Assembly (NCBI GenBank): GCA_900756715.1
Contig: CAAELC010000153.1
Coordinates: forward strand, 1 to 20,433
Reading direction: 5' to 3'
DNA length: 20,433 nt
Origin: an uncultured Oscillospiraceae bacterium
GTDB lineage: Bacteria; Bacillota; Clostridia; Oscillospirales; Oscillospiraceae
Positions 15,574 to 20,433 of the stretch are shown piece by piece. The position numbers and the translations under genes are program-made. The first letter of the stretch is position 1. Every line of letters starts with the position of its first letter. Under the pieces are notes generated by a model that worked only from the letters and a program-made list of their open reading frames with translations, was not told the DNA's origin and made no database searches.

Positions 15574-15771
15574 ATGGCAGTACCTAAGGGAAAAGTATCC
15601 AAGCAAAGACGCAATAAGAGACGCAGCTCCGTTTGGAAGCTGGCGACTCCCGGTCTGGTGGCATGCCCCAAGTGCGGTGCGCTGCATCTGCCTCACAGAA
15701 TGTGCCCGGAGTGCGGTACCTACAATGGCCGTGAGGTCAAGGCTGTGAAGTCCGTGGCCGCCGGCAAGTAA
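15574..15771 (+). CDS. rpmF: 50S ribosomal protein L32
   Basis: A 65-residue protein starting MAVPKGKVSKQRRNKRRSS, the standard bL32 N-terminus, with a zinc-ribbon pair CPKCGALHLPHRMCPECG. The four cysteines mean this is the zinc-binding (C+) form. AAGGAGG lies just upstream of the start. It is the second gene of the yceD-rpmF operon and ends before a strong terminator. In many Bacillota rpmF is followed by plsX and fatty acid genes; that is not the case here. Confidence 0.98.
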   Translation: MAVPKGKVSKQRRNKRRSSVWKLATPGLVACPKCGALHLPHRMCPECGTYNGREVKAVKSVAAGK

Positions 15772-15786
15772 TTTGTCTGTGTGACT

Positions 15787-15824
15787 AATCAGGAGGGAAG
15801 CTTCGTCTTCCTTCCTGATTTTTT
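15787..15824 (+). terminator. Rho-independent terminator of yceD-rpmF
   Basis: A 14-bp stem (15787-15800 with 15807-15820, one G-U) and a 6-base loop are followed by TTTT, 16 bp past the rpmF stop. Confidence 0.93.
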
Positions 15825-15844
15825 ACTGTGCAGGGCTATAACGC

Positions 15845-15873
15845 TTGCTAAAAGCGGGCAGTTTCGTTATAAT
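15845..15873 (+). promoter_or_regulatory. Promoter of the DUF512-der-plsY operon
   Basis: TTGCTA (15845-15850) and a perfect TATAAT (15868-15873) are 17 bp apart. Transcription should begin near 15880, only a few bases before the long leader hairpin. Confidence 0.78.
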
Positions 15874-15886
15874 AAGAGTATTGATG

Positions 15887-15967
15887 CCATCGGTTCACAA
15901 GGGAAGGCCCGCTTCCCACCTTCTTTCTTCCCGCGCAGAAAGCGGGCCTTCCCCTGTCAACCGATGG
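15887..15967 (+). promoter_or_regulatory. Long near-perfect hairpin in the DUF512 5' leader
   Basis: The left arm 15887-15914 pairs with the right arm 15940-15967: 9 bp, then a mismatch, 3 bp, a mismatch, then 14 bp, giving 26 pairs in 28 positions around a 25-base pyrimidine-rich loop. It would be the first structure in the transcript. No T-run follows, so it is not a terminator. The left inner arm can also fold locally as GGGAAG-GCCCG-CTTCCC (15901-15917), giving two competing structures. The ribosome site GAGG lies just downstream (15982-15985). It may stabilise the 5' end or control translation; no known RNA class is recognised. Confidence 0.7.
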
Positions 15968-15992
15968 TAAAACGAACATCTGAGGATAAGCT

Positions 15993-17291
15993 ATGAGTAC
16001 CATCATCACCTCCATAGACCCCGGCAGCCCCGCCATGCGGGCCGGACTGCGGCCGGGCCAGCAGCTTCTGTCCATCAATGGGCATACCGTGGTGGATGTG
16101 CTGGACTACCGGTTTTACGGGTACGACCCCATAAGCCATCTGGCTCTGAAAAACAAGGACGGCTCCACCCAGAAGCTGACCATTTATAAGGACGAAGGGC
16201 AGGATCTGGGTCTGAATTTCGACACCTATCTGATGGACGAAATGCGCTCGTGCGCCAACCACTGCATCTTCTGCTTCGTGGATCAGATGCCCCCCGGCAT
16301 GCGCCAGACCCTGTATTTCAAGGATGACGATGCCCGGCTCAGCTTCCTGCAGGGCAACTATATCACCCTCACCAATCTCACGGAGCGGGAGGCTCAGCGC
16401 ATCATTGACCTGCGCATCAGCCCCATCAATGTCTCCGTTCACACCACGGACCCCCAACTCCACTGCACCATGCTGGGAAATAAAAACGCGGAGCGCAGTC
16501 TGGACTATATCCGCGCCTTCTGTAAGGCAGGCATTGTTATGAACGGGCAAATCGTGATCTGCCCCGGCTGGAATGACGGCGACCAACTACGCCGTACGCT
16601 GCGAGACCTGACAGAGATGGAGTTTTCCTCCTGCTCTCTGGTGCCGGTTGGCATCACCAAATACCGCAAGGGGCTGGCCCGGCTGAAACCGGTTGACACG
16701 GCCTGTGCCTGCGAAATTCTGGATATTGCCGAGCAGTTCGGGCAGGAAAACCTCCGCCGCTTCGGCACCCGGCGTTTTTTCTGCGCCGACGAGCTGTTTC
16801 TTCGGGCCGGGCGGGAGCTACCCGGAGACGACTATTACGAGGGCTACCGCCAGCTGGAAAACGGCGTGGGAATGCTCCGCTCACTGGAAAGTGATTTGCT
16901 GCGTGCCATGGACCTGATGGACGATGTGCCTGCCCCCTCCCCCTTCACCATTGCCACCGGCCGCGCTGCCGAGGGCTTCATGCGCCACCTGCTGACTCTG
17001 GTGCAGCAGCGCTTTCCGCAGGTACAGGGCAAGGTGGTCGGGATAGACAACGACTTTTTCGGCCACACCATTGATGTGGCGGGACTTCTGACCGGGCAGG
17101 ATCTGGCCGCCCAGCTTCCGGCCCACAAGCCGCTGGGCCGGGTACTGATCCCGCTGCACATGCTGCGCCATGCCGAGGATGTATTTCTGGATGACTGGAC
17201 GGTGCCCCGGCTGTCGCAGGCGCTGGGCTGCCCGGTGCAGGTTGCCGGAACCGACGGCTTTGAGCTGGCGGACGCCATATTTGAAATGTAA
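15993..17291 (+). CDS. DUF512 family radical SAM protein with N-terminal PDZ-like domain
   Basis: A 432-residue protein. Residues about 1-50 are PDZ-like (SIDPGSPAMRAGLRPGQQLL, SINGHTVVDVLDY). A radical-SAM-type cysteine motif CANHCIFC follows (Cys87, Cys91, Cys94, CX3CX2C), which would hold a 4Fe-4S cluster. The DUF512 region, about 200-430, contains GITKYRKGL and the C-terminal VAGTDGFELADAIFE. The family is widespread in Clostridia, nearly always next to der, and its substrate is unknown. GAGGATAAG precedes the start. It is the first gene of an operon with der 12 bp downstream. The linkage suggests a role in ribosome or tRNA maturation, but this is inference. Confidence 0.93.
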   Translation: MSTIITSIDPGSPAMRAGLRPGQQLLSINGHTVVDVLDYRFYGYDPISHLALKNKDGSTQKLTIYKDEGQDLGLNFDTYLMDEMRSCANHCIFCFVDQMPPGMRQTLYFKDDDARLSFLQGNYITLTNLTEREAQRIIDLRISPINVSVHTTDPQLHCTMLGNKNAERSLDYIRAFCKAGIVMNGQIVICPGWNDGDQLRRTLRDLTEMEFSSCSLVPVGITKYRKGLARLKPVDTACACEILDIAEQFGQENLRRFGTRRFFCADELFLRAGRELPGDDYYEGYRQLENGVGMLRSLESDLLRAMDLMDDVPAPSPFTIATGRAAEGFMRHLLTLVQQRFPQVQGKVVGIDNDFFGHTIDVAGLLTGQDLAAQLPAHKPLGRVLIPLHMLRHAEDVFLDDWTVPRLSQALGCPVQVAGTDGFELADAIFEM

Positions 17292-17303
17292 GGAGGAAGC
17301 CTT

Positions 17304-18632
17304 ATGGCAAAACCAATGATCGCCATTGTGGGCCGGCCCAATGTGGGCAAGTCCATGCTGTTTAATAAGCTGATTGGCCGCCGCCTCTCCATTGTAGAGG
17401 ACACCCCCGGTGTGACCCGGGATCGAATCTACGGTGAGTCCGATTGGAACGGCCGCAAGTTCACGCTGGTGGATACCGGCGGTATTGAGCCAAATACCGA
17501 CAATCAGATTCTGGCCTTTATGCGCCAGCAGGCGCAGATTGCCATCGACAACGCCACCGTTATTGTGCTGGTGGTGGACATCAAAACCGGCATGACCGCC
17601 GCCGATCAGGAGGTGGCCGGTATGCTCCAGCGTTCCAAAAAGCCCATCGTGCTGGCGGTGAACAAAATGGACTCTACCGGCACAGTCGACCCGGAATTTT
17701 ATGAGTTTTACAATCTGGGTCTGGGCGATCCCATCGCCGTTTCTGCCGTCCATGGCCACGGCACCGGCGACCTGCTGGACGCATGCCTGAAATATTTCCC
17801 TCCGGAGGATGATATGCAGGAGGATGACGATGTCATTCAGGTGGCCATCATCGGCAAGCCCAATGTAGGCAAATCCAGCCTTACCAACTGCATTCTCGGG
17901 CAGGAGCGGGTCATTGTTAGCAATGTGGCCGGCACCACCCGGGACGCTATCGACAGCTATTTTGAAAACGAAACCGGCAAGTATAACTTCATCGACACCG
18001 CCGGCATGCGCAAAAAGTCCAAGGTGGATGACACCATCGAAAAATACAGTGTTCTCCGGGCCACTATGGCCATTGAGCGCAGTGATGTGTGTCTGATCCT
18101 CATCGACGCCAACGAGGGTGTCACCGAGCAGGATACCAAGATTGCCGGTCTGGCCCACGAGGCAGGGAAAGCCTGTATCATCGTGGTGAATAAATGGGAC
18201 ATGGTGGAAAAGGACGGCAAGACCATGGACCGGATGCGGGAAGATATTCGCCGGGATTTGAGTTATATGACCTATGCCCCTATCCTGTTTATCTCTGCTC
18301 TTACGGGCCAGCGGGTAACCCGGTTGTTTGAGCTGATAAACTATGTGAACAACCAGGCCTCCACCCGCATCACAACGGGCATGCTCAATTCCGTGCTGGC
18401 AGATGCCCAGACCCGAGTGCAGCCCCCCACGGACAAGGGCCGCCGACTAAAGATTTACTATATGACGCAGGTGGGCATCAAGCCGCCCCATTTTGTCATT
18501 TTCTGCAACGATAAGAAGCTGTTTCATTTCTCCTACCAGCGGTATCTGGAAAATCAGATCCGCAGTGTGTTTGGTCTGGAAGGCACGCCTATCATCCTCT
18601 CCATCCGCCAGAAGGGAGATGACGAGGGATGA
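17304..18632 (+). CDS. der: Ribosome assembly GTPase Der (EngA)
   Basis: A 442-residue protein with two tandem GTPase domains and a C-terminal KH-like domain (about 355-442), the standard Der layout and length. The first GTPase domain has GRPNVGKS (10-17), DTGG (57-60) and NKMD (120-123). The second has GKPNVGKS (184-191), DTAG (231-234) and NKWD (296-299). An acidic linker EDDMQEDDD joins them. Der is essential for maturation of the 50S ribosomal subunit. AAGGAGG lies 9 bp before the start, itself 12 bp after the DUF512 stop. Its stop codon overlaps the plsY start by 4 bp, so the two are translationally coupled. Confidence 0.98.
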   Translation: MAKPMIAIVGRPNVGKSMLFNKLIGRRLSIVEDTPGVTRDRIYGESDWNGRKFTLVDTGGIEPNTDNQILAFMRQQAQIAIDNATVIVLVVDIKTGMTAADQEVAGMLQRSKKPIVLAVNKMDSTGTVDPEFYEFYNLGLGDPIAVSAVHGHGTGDLLDACLKYFPPEDDMQEDDDVIQVAIIGKPNVGKSSLTNCILGQERVIVSNVAGTTRDAIDSYFENETGKYNFIDTAGMRKKSKVDDTIEKYSVLRATMAIERSDVCLILIDANEGVTEQDTKIAGLAHEAGKACIIVVNKWDMVEKDGKTMDRMREDIRRDLSYMTYAPILFISALTGQRVTRLFELINYVNNQASTRITTGMLNSVLADAQTRVQPPTDKGRRLKIYYMTQVGIKPPHFVIFCNDKKLFHFSYQRYLENQIRSVFGLEGTPIILSIRQKGDDEG

Positions 18633-19351
18633 TGCACGAAATTTCCGTGCTGTTCTGCGTGGCCCTGATTCTGCTTGTTGCCTATCTGCTGGGGTGCCTG
18701 AACGGATCGGTGATGACTTCGCATTTCATCATCTGGGATGATGTGCGCAAGCACGGCAGCGGCAACGCCGGGCTGACCAATTTCTACCGCACCTACGGGG
18801 CCAGATATGCCCTGTGTGTGATTGCCTTTGACATGGGAAAAACCGTGCTGGCCTGCCTGATCGGCGGGTATCTGATGCGGGGCGTGGCCGGGGATTGGAC
18901 GCTGGGCGTTCTTCTGGCAGGTCTTGGCTGCGAGTTGGGGCACATGTTCCCTGTGTTCTTTGGCTTTCGCGGCGGCAAGGGCATTCTGTCCGGCGGCACG
19001 CTGGTGCTGATGCTGGACTGGCGGATTGCAGTAGTTGCACTGGGTCTGTTTGCCATTTTGTGGCTAAGCACCAAATATGTTTCCCTTGGTTCGGTGATTG
19101 CCACCATCAGCATGCCCATCACCACCTGCATTGTCTACCACGGCAACCTGCTTTACACGCTTCTGGCGGTGGCGGCAGCCGTGCCGGTGCTGTACTGTCA
19201 CCGCGGCAATATCAAGCGGCTGCTCAGCGGCACAGAGAGCAAATTCAAATGGCATGTAAACCCCGTAACAAACGGTGATAGCGAGGATAATTCCAAGGAT
19301 AAAAAAGACTCCGGTGAGGACAAAAGCCATCCCGGCAAGGAGCAGACCTAA
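18629..19351 (+). CDS. plsY: Glycerol-3-phosphate acyltransferase PlsY
   Basis: A 240-residue membrane enzyme using acyl-phosphate to acylate glycerol-3-phosphate, the first step of phospholipid synthesis. The three family motifs are present: GSGNAGLTNFYRTYG (43-57), GHMFPVFFGFRGGKG (104-118) and HRGNIKRLLSGTESKF (191-206). Five or so membrane segments separate them. Two adjacent ATGs (18629 and 18632) are possible starts. A hydrophilic tail of about 30 residues rich in Asp, Glu, Lys and Ser follows the last motif (211-240); PlsY normally ends close to that motif, near 200-210 residues. The der-plsY order is common in Bacillota. The usual next gene, gpsA, is not seen here. Confidence 0.95.
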   Translation: MMHEISVLFCVALILLVAYLLGCLNGSVMTSHFIIWDDVRKHGSGNAGLTNFYRTYGARYALCVIAFDMGKTVLACLIGGYLMRGVAGDWTLGVLLAGLGCELGHMFPVFFGFRGGKGILSGGTLVLMLDWRIAVVALGLFAILWLSTKYVSLGSVIATISMPITTCIVYHGNLLYTLLAVAAAVPVLYCHRGNIKRLLSGTESKFKWHVNPVTNGDSEDNSKDKKDSGEDKSHPGKEQT

Positions 19352-19419
19352 GCATTTTTCATGTTGGCAGTTCCATTCTCCCCGCAAATTTTCAAAACGG
19401 TAAGGAAGGACGCGTTTTT

Positions 19420-20355
19420 ATGAAAAAACACAATCAGGTTCGGCAGGTTGTTTTCCCCATCATCACCGCCATGATCTGGGGCTCCTCTTTCGTGGCGCAG
19501 AGCACCAGCACTGAGCACATCGGCGCGTTTACCTTTAACGCTGCCCGCTCCTTTGTCGGTTTTCTGGCGCTGCTGGTAGTCATCCAGATTTTCAAGCTGG
19601 TGCAGAAGAACGAGCCGGAGCAGGAGCTGACCCCGGAGGAGAAAAAAGCCGGGCGGCGGGAGCTGATTCTGGGCGGCATCTGCTGCGGCATTGCGCTGTC
19701 ACTTGCATGCAATTTGCAGCAGCTTGGCATGGTGGCCGGTGCCAGTGCCGGAAAAACCAGCTTTATCACCACCCTGTATGTGGTGCTGGTTCCCATTTGC
19801 GGGCTGTTTCTGAAAAAAAAGGTGCCCCCCACGGTCTGGGTCAGCGTGCTGCTGGCTGTGGGCGGCCTGTACTGCCTGTGCATCAAGGAGGATTTCAGCA
19901 TTGCCCCCGGCGACTTCTGGGTATTGCTGTGCGCCTTTGGCTACACGCTGCACATTCTGGTCATCGACCACTTCACCCAGAAGGTGGACGGCGTGAAGAT
20001 GAGCTGCATCCAGTTTCTGGTCTGCGCCGGAATTTCAGCCGTTCTGATGCTGATTCTGGAACAGCCCAGCTGGGCCGATATTGCTCCGTGCATCGGCTCC
20101 ATTCTGTATGTGGGCGTGTTCTCCAGCGGCGTGGCATACACGCTGCAGATTCTGGCCCAGAAGGATTCCAACCCCACCATCGTGGCGCTGCTGCTGAGTC
20201 TGGAATCGGTATTTGGCGCGGTGTCCGGCGCCATCTTCCTGCACGAGACTATGACCGGCAAGGAGCTGGCAGGCTGCGTGCTGATGCTGTGCGCGGTGGT
20301 GCTGGCCCAGCTGCCGGTCCCCGGCAGGAAAAAGGCAAAGCCGGAGCAGAAGTGA
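19420..20355 (+). CDS. DMT-superfamily permease (EamA type)
   Basis: A 311-residue integral membrane protein with about ten hydrophobic segments in two EamA repeats. The first repeat has ITAMIWGSSFVAQ and FNAARSFVGFLALL. The second has GVAYTLQILAQKDSNPTIVA and LLSLESVFGAVSGAIFLHE, the characteristic end of this group. A charged loop (EPEQELTPEEKKAGRRE, about 66-82) separates the second and third segments. GGAAGG lies 10 bp before the start. It is 68 bp past plsY with no terminator seen, so it may be read from the same transcript. The substrate is unknown; relatives export amino acids and similar metabolites. It is only distantly similar to the other permease in this window at 8686-9594. Confidence 0.9.
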   Translation: MKKHNQVRQVVFPIITAMIWGSSFVAQSTSTEHIGAFTFNAARSFVGFLALLVVIQIFKLVQKNEPEQELTPEEKKAGRRELILGGICCGIALSLACNLQQLGMVAGASAGKTSFITTLYVVLVPICGLFLKKKVPPTVWVSVLLAVGGLYCLCIKEDFSIAPGDFWVLLCAFGYTLHILVIDHFTQKVDGVKMSCIQFLVCAGISAVLMLILEQPSWADIAPCIGSILYVGVFSSGVAYTLQILAQKDSNPTIVALLLSLESVFGAVSGAIFLHETMTGKELAGCVLMLCAVVLAQLPVPGRKKAKPEQK

Positions 20356-20433
20356 GGGGTACCCCTTCCCTGTCCGCCTGCGCAGCTTTGCACAATGTAC
20401 ATAAAGAGCCGAAAGGGCCGCCCCGCGAATTGC

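Noticed and set aside
15887..15967. The DUF512 leader hairpin as a second terminator of rpmF
   Set aside because: A complete terminator already lies at 15787-15824, a promoter lies between them, and no T-run follows this hairpin.
20356..20433. A feature in the last 78 bases
   Set aside because: Only a GGGGTACCCC palindrome near the permease stop and a weak TTGCAC element are seen; neither supports a gene, terminator or promoter call.

Overview
The window reads as a stretch of chromosome from an anaerobic, GC-rich member of the Bacillota (Clostridia). An Oscillospirales-type gut bacterium is my best guess, but the genus is not resolvable from the sequence alone. The reasons are Gram-positive housekeeping genes (YhaM-type exoribonuclease, YceD-rpmF, DUF512-der-plsY, an HKD-type cardiolipin synthase), strong AGGAGG-type ribosome binding sites, consensus sigma-A promoters, and a ygfK-ssnA pair typical of anaerobic purine users. 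There are 16 protein genes, one of them cut by the window edge. I see no rRNA, tRNA, CRISPR array, insertion sequence or phage gene.

Region 1 (1-2514, minus strand) is an ssnA-ygfK operon: an amidohydrolase followed by the N-terminal third of a large flavin/Fe-S oxidoreductase. Both families belong to the anaerobic purine/urate catabolic gene set. A long leader with a nested hairpin precedes ssnA. Region 2 (2590-6990) is a phosphate module. A Na+/phosphate cotransporter with a C-terminal PhoU domain is divergent from a PhoB/PhoR-type two-component pair. The shared 268-bp control region contains several TTAACA-type repeats that resemble Pho boxes. Region 3 (7042-9656) is an apparent operon of an AbrB-like regulator, a methionine gamma-lyase family PLP enzyme and a DMT-family permease.

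Region 4 (9692-14944, minus strand) holds an S4-domain pseudouridine synthase, nicotinate phosphoribosyltransferase, cardiolipin synthase and the YhaM-like exoribonuclease, with internal promoters and terminators. Region 5 (14964-15824) is yceD-rpmF, driven by a perfect TTGACA-17-TATAAT promoter that is divergent from the pseudouridine synthase promoter. Region 6 (15845-20355) is a DUF512 radical-SAM gene, der (ribosome assembly GTPase) and plsY (phospholipid synthesis), followed by a second DMT permease. The DUF512 gene is preceded by a very long near-perfect hairpin that starts close to the predicted transcription start.

Most genes are ordinary housekeeping or transport genes. The parts most worth a second look are non-coding: the ssnA leader, the DUF512 leader hairpin and the divergent Pho-like control region. 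I did not find a convincing undescribed multi-gene system.
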